From NCBI GenBank assembly GCA_029532415.1, contig JAQOTA010000057.1:558001-622000 (forward strand): a stretch of DNA of 64,000 nt, in the 5' to 3' direction. Shown piece after piece: positions 1-10,739 of this stretch. The first letter of the stretch is position 1. Each line of letters begins with the position of its first letter. The notes beneath the pieces are model-generated. The model searched no databases. It saw only the letters and a list, made by a program, of their open reading frames with translations, and was not told the DNA's origin. The stretch comes from Marasmius tenuissimus. Lineage: Eukaryota; Basidiomycota; Agaricomycetes; Agaricales; Marasmiaceae. The position numbers were made by a program, and so were the translations under genes.

Positions 1-453
1 TCGCTCTTCTGAGGGGCACGGAGGTAAGAAGGATGATGAGCAAAAGGCCGGAACAAGCTCCGCACCTTGTCGCGAGTTCCGAGAGTTAGCGTGACCATCG
101 GTACAGACGTGGTGGTTTTTCGGATTCTGCGCTAGAAGGCACCAAGTTAGAACTCAATCCTGGATATGCGACTGGGCGAGCCTTACAGGTTGAGGGTTCT
201 TCAAGTTGCCTCTCGGAAGGTTGAAAGATATCCTTGCCATCGTACCTTCGATGATATACTGCCGGCCATTGAGAGTAACGAGGAGAGAGTTGGTGTAAAC
301 TGAGGAAAAGTTTCAGAGGTTCACTCTTCCATCACGTCTACAACGAGGACTTACACCGTCCACCTAGAGACACACGTTGATACAAAGTTCGTCTAGCAGA
401 GCTGATAAAACTCACAGACTAGATAGAAGAACACGAAGAGGAAAGTGTTCGGG
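1..453. other. No gene seen (left edge)
   Basis: I see no convincing coding sequence, RNA gene or repeat here. It could hold the 3' flank of the decayed membrane-protein gene that follows, which is read on the minus strand. Confidence 0.4.
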
Positions 454-1323
454 CTATCGTACGCACGAATAAGCCACATTTCCAAGTACGGTCGCAGTGT
501 TAGACGTACAAGGCAAATTGCTACGAGAAGGGTGAGTATTGAATAGCCGTTGGGCGGGTATATACTCACAGAGATAAGAGCCAGTAGAATACATGTACTT
601 GCGGGTATCCCTAAGGAAGAGATAGTAACTTGTCAGAGCGAGCACCGACTTTTGGGGTGAGGGTTTTTCACCTGCGCTAAACGTGAACAGGATCTATCGA
701 GTACTGACTATGAATGTCTCCCTTGCATCAAAAGATGATATAGGACTGACCATGCGATTGATTATGTTCGTCGACTTTCTTATACCCGTCTTCGAACGTT
801 GCAAGTAGTACATAATTACCCCCGTTATTGCGATGTCGCACACAACTGCCGAGATCATCAGTATTGTCGATAGAACAAGCAGCTTCGTCGCGGGGGTCAG
901 CGCCATCAAATAACGAATAACCAACACGTCCCGCACCTCCGGTCTGTGCCATTCATCTATCGGATATCTACGAATTCTGTTGAGGAGAGAGAGAGGGAGG
1001 CGCAATGAGGTTCGGTGGCTTCACCGTTCAGAGACGAAGGCTCACAAAACAATACTGGACGAAGCTGGGCTCGTAATGTTAGACCAAACCACGGGAAAGA
1101 CGAGCATATCGTACTATTGTTTGCAACTGGAATGATATTATGAAATGTCGAACGTCCAAATGCTCATAGCCACTTACGGAACGAAATCCACCCCGCTCCG
1201 GCGACCAAACTCGGTATGACGGTGGACTTTGAGACTGGGCAGTTCAAGACGTGTTAACAAGGCCAGCCATTATTTCGCGAGAAAGAGTCAACTCACTCTT
1301 GTAGATACGCCAGCAGTAGAACC
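454..1323 (-). pseudogene. Decayed DUF6534-type multi-pass membrane protein
   Basis: The best preserved exon (about 760-1005) encodes a hydrophobic stretch with TKLLVLSTILMISAVVCDIA followed by YYLQRSKTGIRKS and INRMV. This matches the layout I know for the basidiomycete DUF6534 family: a membrane helix, then a Y-Y-L-x-x-S-K-T-G motif, then INRM before an intron. Upstream, FYCWRIYK (about 1305-1323) resembles the family's helix containing F-x-x-R-I-Y. Downstream, VLALTSYYLFLRDTRKY (about 590-650) resembles the next helix, but the following segment, where the family normally has K-L-Y-x-N, falls apart and meets stops. No single spliced model reads through, so I call it a pseudogene. An unusual intact gene with introns I misplaced is the alternative. 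Members of this family are uncharacterised integral membrane proteins. Confidence 0.5.
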
Positions 1324-3628
1324 TAGTCAGACATCAGCTTCTATCGTCGCTTATCCGGAACGGGACTATCCTCACATCTGAACGAGGACGGCTATCGCTC
1401 CCCCAAAGTAAAACTGTATCATAAAGAGCCTAAGAGCGGTTCAGACAAGGTCAATTTGAAATACAAACGTCAAACCTACGGTTCCAGCGTTAGACCTATA
1501 GGTTCTGAATGACCGTGTGCTGCGAGGAAATTCAAACGGGATTAGAACTATCACCCGGAATAGAAAAGTCGCTAGGGTACCAGTTATACAATATTGATAG
1601 AATGAGCCTCGGGTTGCGGAGCCATGTCAGTACGGACCGTAGCTGCAGGGTAACGGACACGGTACCGGACATCGTTGCCATCTGGATGGTATCGCAAAGA
1701 AGGACAGCAGAAACCTGGAGAGAGAGAGACACTCTTTAGTTGTTGTACTCAGCTGTGAACGTTGCGTTAGGTCGTACTACTGCTTGAACAAGCCATGGAT
1801 CCCGACCCCCATAACACCGGAAATACCACCAAATTTGGAGGCAAGCGACTAAGCAAGATAGGCAGTGATTGATGAGCCTAGTATCCCGAAATGAATTGGC
1901 ATGACAGGACTCACACCCATAAAGACTGTCGAGACGTACATGTAAAATTCATCGTGAGACTACAAGCGACAGACATGGAAAAGGTTCTCACATAAAGCTC
2001 AAGCATGTTCCAATGTAAAGTAGCCCAAAACTATAACCATTCAGTACTTGTGGAAGGAAGGAAACTGCCGCAACTCACGTATTATCTATGGTAGTCACCA
2101 GCGCCATTCTTGATATTGGTGAGGGGTGATGATGGCGGGGCAGGCTGAGAAACCCTGATTAGTTGGACACCTTTTAAATATGTAGGTGCTAGAGCTATGG
2201 ATCAACACGACCGTAGGTATACATTGCATGATGTAGGTGCAAATAAGTCGAACAAAAAACGGTTCCCCCACCAGGTCGACCCTTGTTGACAGACTGAATG
2301 GTGACCGGTGACCCCGAGTTGGAGACAGGTACCGGTACTAAGCTAACGAAAGATCGTTCTTTCCCAAGGGCATAGCTGTCGCGAGGCTCGGAGTCGCAGA
2401 AGTGAAAGAGGCTATATAGGACCTCGACGATCGCTCGAAATGTGAGCCGTTTGCAGGGCATTCAATTGCTATCCGTCCACTGAATACTCTACACTCGCCC
2501 GTCCTAAACCTTCCTCCGTAGCAAATGATTTAGACAATGCCCGATCATTCAAGTGGCACCGTAACTTGAACAACTCGTGCGAAAGAGACGGAGAAATGGG
2601 GGGGGAGAGTTTAGGCAGGGTTGTGAGGAGGAAGTGAGGCCTTCAACACGAGTATAACCAACCAAATAAGTCAAGTCCAACGGCAGGCATCGCAGGAGTG
2701 GCAGCTTGCTGTTGTCGGGATTAAGAGAGGAGAATCGGAGTACATGAATGATCTGCATTCATCAGAACAGGCAGGTCTTCATTCGATCGTTGCCATAGTC
2801 AATATCTTCTTGTTGGGAGTTTCCACCGTGACTGATATGATACGCATGCTAGCGAGCGAGCATATCGGAATGCTCAGTCCTCAAATATCGCCAACCTAAA
2901 ATTGGAGAATCAACTAAACTCGAAATTGGATTGTGGAACGGGCATACCTAGTACCTTCACTAGCACCGGAATCTTGCCCGTATTCAAGCTCTATATTCTA
3001 TTGAGTGCATCTGAGGGTGTGGTGAACGTTGTTAAAAGCAAGGCGCCGTTTGTGAAAGGGATTTTTGGGGAGTTAGAGCGGACATTCAAAATTGACGGAT
3101 CGCGCGCACGTGACTGACGCGTCCGCGGCACGTGTAGAAGCACTCAGACATCGGACACGGTGCTTTCCTCCGAGAGGCGAAACAAAATGTGATAGTAGCG
3201 TTACATGACAGAGTACAGGGCGGCACAACGATGACTCGAAAACACTAGAAGGTGATACTTACTGAGGGTCCATGTATAAGATAAATCATAAAACTTTGGT
3301 GCGGTGAGTTTGAAAACGAGTAACACATGCGGTGAGGATAATGAGACAGGTGGGAGGGGCCTTCAGCTCCTAGTAGCAATAAACAACAGTCACGAGACAA
3401 GAAGTGAATACAGCGAGGGATGAGGGGAAAGTGATAGCGATGATGAGCAGGTAGCGCGACGACGAGGGAGGTAGGAGGGAGGCAACGTAAGGCAAGAAGA
3501 AAGCAAGCACAACGTAGTATGTATAGTTTTTTTATCACAACAAAAACGAGCCCAAGAAAACCAAGAAAATGAAAAACAAACAAAACATGAAAGTCATTCA
3601 GCCTCGAGACCCTTCGACCGGCAGTGGA
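1324..3628. other. Intergenic, no gene recognised
   Basis: No conserved protein signature was found on either strand. Open frames here (for example 2195-2461 minus and 2902-3117 plus) are short, lack recognisable motifs and have no spliced partners. A G+C-rich stretch around 3100-3135 contains two CACGTG-type boxes flanking ACGCGT and CCGCGG motifs, which may be a regulatory patch, although no start codon of a credible gene lies close by. The last 300 bases are probably the 3' untranslated region of the HMG-box gene that ends at 3629. Confidence 0.35.
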
Positions 3629-5362
3629 TCACTCCTCCTCCGAAAGACCCTGCAACATCTCAGCAATCTCAGCAGGGGTAAACTGTGCTAGACTTGCTTG
3701 AAAGTCGGCGAGCGACACGTCGAGCTCCTCATTGAAACCCAAGACGCTCGTGTCGGTCGTATCGAACTGGGCATCGCCGTTTCCGGGGTATTGGAATGCA
3801 GAGAAGTCGTAGGTCGTGTCAGGAAGCGGTTGGGTCTGGTGATGGTGACTGTAGTCTGGGAATTGTGTTTGGGCGAGGGGTGCGTCGAGGTGGTCGGGGA
3901 CCATGTTGTCGAGCTCGAACTCTGACGGGACGAAGAGACCCTGAGGGTCCTGGTTCTGGTTCTGGTTCTGATACCAACCATCTACCGGAGGTTGATATCC
4001 ATAGAGGCGCGTCAATTCCTGTACGTTCGCATCCTAACGAGACCGAGAGAAAAAGTTAATCAGTGCCCTAACATAATCGGCGCGAGACTGAAGACTTACA
4101 TGAGCCTGAGCCTGAGCAGAAGAGTTCCAGCCAGAGCTCGAAGTTGAGTTGGCCCAATCGCCCACATTGACATGTTGAGTCATGTTCGACTCCGAGGTGT
4201 CATAACCCCAGCCAGCTGGGGTAGCAGTACGAACGAAAGGAGGAGAGTCTGCGTCCATAGGCGTCATCGGGGACCCGACATCTACCTCCGAGTCAGAGAA
4301 CGAGAGGGAGGGTGGACTTCCACCCTCGGAAGTGGGAGTGTAACCGAGGCTTTCGTCACTGCTGCTATAAGAGATAGGGATGTCAAGGCGAGGGAGTTGG
4401 CTATGAATCATCGTCATCTGCATCTGTTGGATGCCGAGACCAGATTGGGTCTGTTCGATGAAAGGAGAAGCTGCGTCTGCAGGCGTCATCGGAGGCATGA
4501 CATCTCCCTCCGAGGGAGAGAACGAGAGGGAGGGAGAACTTCCGCTCTCAAAGGTGGGAGTATAGCCGATGCCACGGCCATTGCTGCTAAGAGAGACGGG
4601 GATGTCGAGGCGAGAGAGCTGAATGTTTTGCGGTATCGAAGCCTGACCGTAGGTGCCGAGACCAGCGTGTGGACCAAATTGGGTCTGTTGGCTGAAGGCG
4701 TTGTGGAAGGCGTTGTGCATGGACCCATTGCTAGAGGAGGCGGTCGCTGACTGCAACTCCTGTGGCATGGAGGAGCTCGTGTTCGAGGGCGGCAGCATAA
4801 GCTGAGACGAGGTAGCACGCGAAGCCAAAGCAGTCGACGAACCAACCACATAAGGCAGAGCCGCAAGAGGGACGCTCTCTGCCACAACTCTCTTTTGCGA
4901 AGCGCGCGACTTCTTCATCTTCTTCTGCTGAGCACACGCCGCCTCTTTCGCTTGCTTAACCAACGCCCTCCGCTCCTTCTTCTCCTTCGCCTCGCGCTTC
5001 TCCTCTTCCGTCTTTCGTTTCGGTCGGAACACATAGTCGGGGTGCCTCATCTCGTGGACCACCTTGAGCTCCCAGGCAAAATACACGAAAGGCTGTTTAT
5101 CATCGTCTGAAAACAGCTCCCAAATTTGGCTGATGATACTAGAGAGAGCCTTTTGCTCGGGAATTGTATCAGAGGCGCAGAACGCCTGAAACAAGTTCGA
5201 CAGCAACTTGCGGAAGTATATCCAGCAGTTCGGTGGTCGGGGGACCTTTTGTGTAGTGGGGTTCGATGTCGATGTCAATGTTATTGCCGATGAGGCGGGG
5301 ACGACAGCGTTGGAAGTACTGGGGGATGAGTTGTTTCGTTTCGACGTACGAGTGGGGGGCAT
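3629..5362 (-). CDS. HMG-box transcription factor 1
   Basis: This is a sequence-specific HMG-box protein, presumably nuclear. Two exons (5362-4100 and 4033-3629) joined by a GTAAGT...TAG intron give about 555 residues. The HMG box covers roughly residues 41-113. It opens with PRPPNCWIYFRK, the signature of the fungal MATA-HMG subtype, and ends with HPDYVFRPKRK followed by a Lys/Glu-rich basic helix. The helix 1-2 region is less canonical than in the paralogue at 37 kb. The remainder is a low-complexity Ser/Pro/Gln region with an internal tandem duplication (residues about 248-312 and 322-384, each with RLDIP, GYTPT, PSLSFS and PMTP) and a C-terminal acidic tail ending GLSEEE, possibly an activation region. 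I chose MPPTRTSKR as the start because it directly precedes the box region. An upstream in-frame Met at 5434 exists but would add a 24-residue Leu-rich extension not expected for this family. Confidence 0.85.
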
Positions 5363-5500
5363 GTTTAGGTTGGGAGAGTGTGTGAGAGGAAGATTTAATC
5401 GTAATGGGAAGCACCGAAGGGATAGAACGAGCAAGAGTATGGAGAGTTGTAACTGTGGAAGTGGTGGTAGGACCTGGCAATGACGGGCCGTTCATTCTGT

Positions 5501-5544
5501 CCTTTTATGGAAAGTAGTCACGTGGGTATGTTTGTAGTCACGTG
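5501..5544 (-). promoter_or_regulatory. Promoter of HMG factor 1: TATA-like box and paired E-boxes
   Basis: Read on the minus strand, CCATAAAAGG (5501-5510) is a TATA-like element about 140 bases upstream of the start codon. Two copies of TAGTCACGTGG sit just beyond it, with CACGTG cores at 5519-5524 and 5539-5544. The cores are exactly 20 bases apart, about two helical turns. CACGTG is the binding core of bHLH factors; the regulator here is unknown. Confidence 0.5.
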
Positions 5545-7678
5545 GTGACACCGAGCCTGTTTCGAATGCTCGGGACTCGCCAGTTCAAACCCCGCACATC
5601 CCAGAGAATGGTGTTGATATACCAGCTAGCATTCAGCACTGAGTGAGCCTCGCTGCGGGTGAGGAACAACACGAACACATCAACAATCTGAAATCGGGAA
5701 GCAAAGGTTTCTGACCTCGTATCGTTTACAGGGCCCTTGATCCGGGGATTACCATGAAGGTGTACCAGAGGTAAGCTCATCGACGATGCATGTCCGGTGT
5801 TCTTTACAAACCAATTGATCAGTTCGAATTCTGAATGCTGATTGACCAGGCCAACATACCTCCATACCCGAATCGTGTCCCAGTGCAATTCGTTTCTTCT
5901 AAGCAACCCTGCGAGCGAAGGATATTCGGCCTTCGATGACTCCTAGAGAGTAGGTGGAGGCCTTCGCATCGAAATATGAACCATGGCGTCCAAAAGGACA
6001 CCATAGGATACGTTCGGGCTGAATTTGAGTGTTCTCCGTAGAGAATGACCCACCCGCGCAGCACAATATTCGCAAAGCGGCATTGACAGGGATTCTCACA
6101 GGGATTCCTGAAGTCTTGGAGCCCAATCCTGTGGTATTGTAAGGCTCCACGATTCACATCAACTTCGCCTGTCAGGATTCGGAACCTCAACAGGCAAATC
6201 GCAACACCTGAACAGAGAGGGTGCTCAGAGTGGCACGACATGGAAGTCCGACAGTAGGACGTACCCAAGATTTGAATCGTGAAGATATCGACACAGCTAT
6301 CGAGGCTCGTTCGGAGCCTAAGCCAGAGAATGCTTCAAGGTATTGCGTCCTCCATCCCACCAAAAGGCAATCGTGGAGTCCGACTTGGGAGACTAGCTTC
6401 AAGGATTGGTCGCGAGTTTTCCTAAGGTTGCAGTCTCTTGGGTATCAGCAGAGCGATAAAGACCGCGATGGATATTCGCATAGTTCATAACACGTTCTGG
6501 AAGCGTTCTGCAGCCTGGCTTCCAATAGGTCGTACTTCAAATTTTCGCATAGGGCTTCGGGAGATGACGATTGTAATTATTTGTCCAGGTGAGGGTAAAC
6601 CTGCAATTGAAACAGGTCAATGATCTGTCTGATCCCGAGAAAATGGCTGAAATCGCACTATTCGTTCGGCCATTCCTATCTTTTGCGGGTTGCTGGGGCG
6701 ATAAAAGGTATAAATAGAGTATTATCGCGCTCTGAGAGAGGACCTGAACAGGGAAGCGGTCAGGAATGCACTGAAAAAAAGACTGAAAATACCCACAGAT
6801 AATCCCGCTGGTAGACGGCCAACGCTCCGCGATATGATTTTCCATAACTCAAGAATCTGGATGTCATTTGAGGCGTGCTACAAGGCCCAAAGGAGAACTG
6901 AGAGAGGACTGAGATCGTTGAAAGGGGTGTGGTCATCGCTGAAGGTGATGAGCTGGCAATGTTCGGCGTCGGTCCGGCCATTCCAGGGCCATTCTCGGAC
7001 TTCGGAACGTTGTGTCCGGATCAAGCGCCATACAGGCGCTCAGACATTCTGACGAGGTCCACCAGGCTCTACCAGTGACTACCACCACATCCTCAGTAGA
7101 CACTTTCGCTGGAGGGTTGAAAGGGTCCTCAGCTCTCAGGATAATTCGAATTCAGGTGCTAAACTTCCACAAAGTTGCTTTCTCGAATCATCGCGGCCCA
7201 AAGCATGTTGAACTTTAGAATTTCCTCATCATTCACGGGTTCCTCTTCGATTCCTCAGGAAGCCAAAGCGAGCACCTAGACAATGGGTTTTGCCTTCTAA
7301 AACGGCTTTCGACTTGATTTGATCCCCTGCTGTGCTGCTTATGTAGGTGCCCAGGACGACGAGGTGGTACATACATACCCCGCATTGACCGAGTGGCATC
7401 ATGTGGTGAGCTCCTTCCCGTGGAAAGCGTATCTGACGACGTCAGATGTACCTACCACGAGCCCTGAGAGCTCTCATCATGGTCGCTATGCGTTTTGAAC
7501 GCGGGGGGACTCCAGGGCGATCTGATCTACTTCCCGAGCTGCAGACGGAACGAACGAAGGTATATAGAAACTATCACTGTTACAGGTGTCAAATCCTAAT
7601 TCCCCAGCTTTCTCCAGATGTGATGCCTTGTAATAAGCACGATAAACATACAGTACGTCCTCAATAACGTGTTCTCTG
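5545..7678. other. Intergenic, no gene recognised
   Basis: Several medium open frames exist (for example 5819-6268 minus and 6221-6490 plus), but they overlap each other on opposite strands, lack recognisable motifs and cannot be joined by good splice signals. I see no terminal repeats. The last 300 bases may contain the 5' untranslated region or a first exon of the F-box gene that follows. Confidence 0.35.
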
Positions 7679-9288
7679 TTGACGTTGACCTCACTTTTGC
7701 TGATCGCACAGCCAGCCACCACCCCGAACGCCAACTCATCGCCATTTGGCTCTACAAGAATCCCGGTTGAGATTTTGTCGTTCATTTTTGCGTTGTCCTG
7801 CGTGCAGAGGGCGACTTTCTATCCCAAGAGAGCGCCCTGGTCTCTTTCACAGGTCTGCAGGTGCGTCTCTAAGTCCTTTATCTGGTATTTCGGCCACCTC
7901 AACTTCACCCCAGGGTTTGGAGAAATGCTGCACTTTCAACCCCAAGTCTATGGACATCAATTTGGATAGATACAGGGGAGCTCGGACCACAAAATGCCGA
8001 CGTATGCGTTTCAAACCTCAGCAACGTATTGGAGCGCACGCAGGATCAACCGTTGAACGTACAAATTATCATTCGTTTCCCTCCGTTTGGCCCATGTTCC
8101 CATCCTGCGAGCAGATGGCAACCTCTCTTCGACGTGCTGAGATCTCAATCTCACCGCTGGCGTTCCCTCGTACTCGACTTTTCTGGTAATCGGGGAATCT
8201 CTCCAGTATTCCCCGACTTACATCCCCTCAGCTCGGCTTTTGACATCCTCGAAACCGTCGAGTTACGCCACATCTGTCGCTCCAGCTACATACCACTCCT
8301 CCAATCCCTCGAGTGTGCCCCAAATCTGCAACGTATTACGCTCGCACCATTTGATACCCTTTGCGAGGGAACATCTCCACTCCCCTTCCCATGGCATCAG
8401 CTACATCATCTCGACTTATCTGGTCTTTACGGAGCCCTTCCACTCCCCCAAGTTTTCTCAGCACTCGCACAATGCACGCAGCTTCACACACTGATAGCAC
8501 GACAAACCCGACTTCTCTTACCCCCAACGATAAACTTCCATGCCGCTCATGAAATCTCTATACCCTCTCTGAGAACCCTTCAACTCCATATCAACCCCAA
8601 CCCCGACTTCCCTTCCGAACACGCAAGAGACTGGCTCTCATCACGGTTGACACTGCCAAACCTTCACCACCTCTACGTCGTCGGCGTGCGATGGGACACC
8701 GACGTCGACCTAACTTCCATCTTCGAAATGCTCGATCGCTCGGATTGCCATATTACTCATCTCACTCTCGCTGATATCACAATTATGGACGTAACGATCG
8801 TTCGACTCCTTCGACACCCTCGGATATCTCAGATCAAGCGATTGACGTTGAGGGGACACTTGTACCGGGACATGTTCGACTCGCTTACTATACCTGGAAT
8901 GCTCCCAGGATTGGAGGTCTTGGATGTGGGCATGGTGTACGAAGACGATCGAGTAGTGCTATCGTGTCCAGCCCAGAGTATCGTGGGGCTCATCCGGGCG
9001 AGGGAAGACACGTTGAAAGCCACGAACCTTAAGCTCTGTAGGGGTGGACTGACCCAGGAACACCGAACAGTTACTGCTCTGGAGGAGCTCAACAGCTCGT
9101 TAGGCATCAGCTGGCTTGACTGCCCTGATTACAATTTAACGGTCGACACCCTAGCTATCAAGCAGTTGGGTGGACTTCTCAAGCCAATATTACCGTATCT
9201 GCTGGGCGGAGGAGGGGCTGGTAGTGGATATCTTCCCGAGGTACTTCTTCAGGACATTCTGACTCGCTTCTCGAGAACTGAACATTGA
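7679..9288 (+). CDS. F-box / leucine-rich-repeat-like protein 1
   Basis: This is probably a substrate-recognition subunit of an SCF ubiquitin ligase. Two exons (7679-7860 and 7914-9288) around a GTGCGT...CCCAG intron give about 518 residues. The F-box reads IPVEILSFIF...PWSLSQVCR, and after splicing continues VWRNAALSTPSLWTSI, the standard basidiomycete F-box ending. The splice phase is confirmed because it restores this motif; reading through the intron gives nonsense. The remainder carries spaced leucine-rich segments (LRTLQLH, LPNLHHLYVVGV, ITHLTLADI, IKRLTLRG, LPGLEVLDVG), consistent with a degenerate LRR solenoid that binds the target. The N-terminus is uncertain: the first Met in this frame precedes a hydrophobic run, and a better start may lie in an upstream exon. 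Large, fast-evolving F-box families are normal in mushrooms, so the target cannot be inferred. Confidence 0.8.
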
Positions 9289-10049
9289 ACTCTCGCCCAG
9301 AACGTTCCAGTGGTCCAGGAGATATTTGATGATCTCGAAGCTCGGCTTTCTTCAATCGACCTGTGTCCCTCTGACGTCGTGTCGGTGAGTTACATACTCC
9401 CTCTCTCTCCCATGCGCACCTTTGAACGCTCTCCTTGCTTAGCTCGCAGACGTCCATTTCGTCCTCTGTTCGCTCGCCTACGGTCAAACAACCATCTTCA
9501 ATGACGGGGGTTCTCATATCGCCAATAGAGCACGGAATCTCCTTTCGAGAATTCCTCAGATCCCAAGCGGGGGTGAGATACCCAGTAATAAGAAGGCGAG
9601 GAGATACGTCGTACCCTGGCCGTTTGGGGGCTCTCGAAGGAGGTTGAGGCCGGTGATACAGTTGGTACAAAATGCTCTGGATTGCTCGAGATGAAATGGG
9701 GTTTGAACAGTTGCAGATGTCTATACCTCACTCCTCTCCCAATTGATCTTTCTTCGTCCCCATTCCGCCTTGTCCTTCGTACCAGCAACGTGCTTCGACT
9801 CCCGCCCCGATGAGTAATCGGCGATGATTCTAATTGCTCGCTGCTACGTCTTCAGTCGCTGCAATCTATCATGTCCGTCAAGGAATACAAACAAGGTTGA
9901 TTCCATTCCAGCTGCCGCTTGAGCCGTATATTTTGATGCCCCACTTTTGCATAGAAATTGTGCGTACCTTTCCTTGGTATTTCCCAGGGAACTCTGCCTC
10001 TCGTCATTTTTCGAGGTACAGTAAACATGTCGGGTGCAGTACCCAGAGC
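9289..10049. other. Intergenic, no gene recognised
   Basis: Only short, motif-free open frames are present. The right end is the promoter of the hydrophobin gene. Confidence 0.4.
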
Positions 10050-10057
10050 TATAAAAG
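10050..10057 (+). promoter_or_regulatory. TATA box of the hydrophobin gene
   Basis: TATAAAAG lies about 75 bases upstream of the hydrophobin start codon, a good spacing for a strongly expressed fungal gene with a short leader. Confidence 0.6.
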
Positions 10058-10131
10058 CCACGAGAAAAAAGCCAGGTTGCTTTCATTGTTCGAATACTCC
10101 AGCAGCCGTCTGTTCAAACACTCGCGACATC

Positions 10132-10584
10132 ATGTTGTTCAACAAGTTCCTCGCCGTCTCCGCCCTCTCTACCCTTGCGGTCGCCACACCCGTGGACCTC
10201 GCTACGCGCACGGACGGTGACTGCAACACTGGTCCTATTCAGTGCTGCGAGACGGTCACTACGGCGTTGGACCCAGTGGTTGGCCCCGTTCTCAAGCTTC
10301 TGGGGATTGTCATCCAAGACTTGAACATCCCAGTCGCGCTCACATGCTCTCCCATTACTATTCTTGGTGGAGGAAATGGAGGATGGTGAGTTCTGTCGAC
10401 GTTCTGCCATGAAGACTAAGGCTAACTCTCATCAACAGCAATGCCCACCCAGTCTGCTGCGAGAACAACAGCTACGGTAAATTTCATAGTTATACGCTCT
10501 GCTACAACGGTGGATTCACGCTGACGTCGGTCCAATCATCCAGGCGGTCTGATTTCTATCGGTTGTATCGCAATTATTCTCTAA
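10132..10584 (+). CDS. Class I hydrophobin
   Basis: This is a small secreted amphipathic protein that self-assembles at air-water interfaces and coats aerial hyphae and fruit bodies. Three exons (10132-10385, 10439-10476, 10544-10584) give 110 residues. A signal peptide (MLFNKFLAVSALSTLAVATP) leads into the eight-cysteine core, spaced C-X6-CC-X32-C-X12-C-X5-CC-X12-C-X5. The long CC-to-C gap and the C-terminal ISIGCIAIIL strand are class I features. The second intron matters: unspliced, the frame runs on into a tail lacking the last cysteine, whereas splicing GTAAAT...CCAG restores SYGGLISIGCIAIIL and a stop. All eight cysteines are present, so the gene appears functional. A broken relative lies at 60.8 kb. 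Confidence 0.95.
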
Positions 10585-10739
10585 ATCGAAGGAATGGGGG
10601 GTGTAAATGTCTCGATACCCAGAAATCGCAATTATGTCCATGTGTTTGTTGTATACGTTTGAACATGAACGATTCTATATAACTCATTCATGGATACACT
10701 TTGGTGGTAATGTCCGCAGGCCGCTCAAAGCCGTCATCC

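Noticed and set aside
2902..3117. 71-codon frame before a G+C-rich patch
   Set aside because: No family resemblance and no splice partner; could be chance.
4172..4750. 192-codon plus-strand frame
   Set aside because: It is antisense to HMG factor 1 and created by its Ser/Pro codon bias; no motif.
10439..10590. Hydrophobin C-terminus read without the second intron
   Set aside because: It removes the eighth cysteine; splicing restores the standard class I ending.
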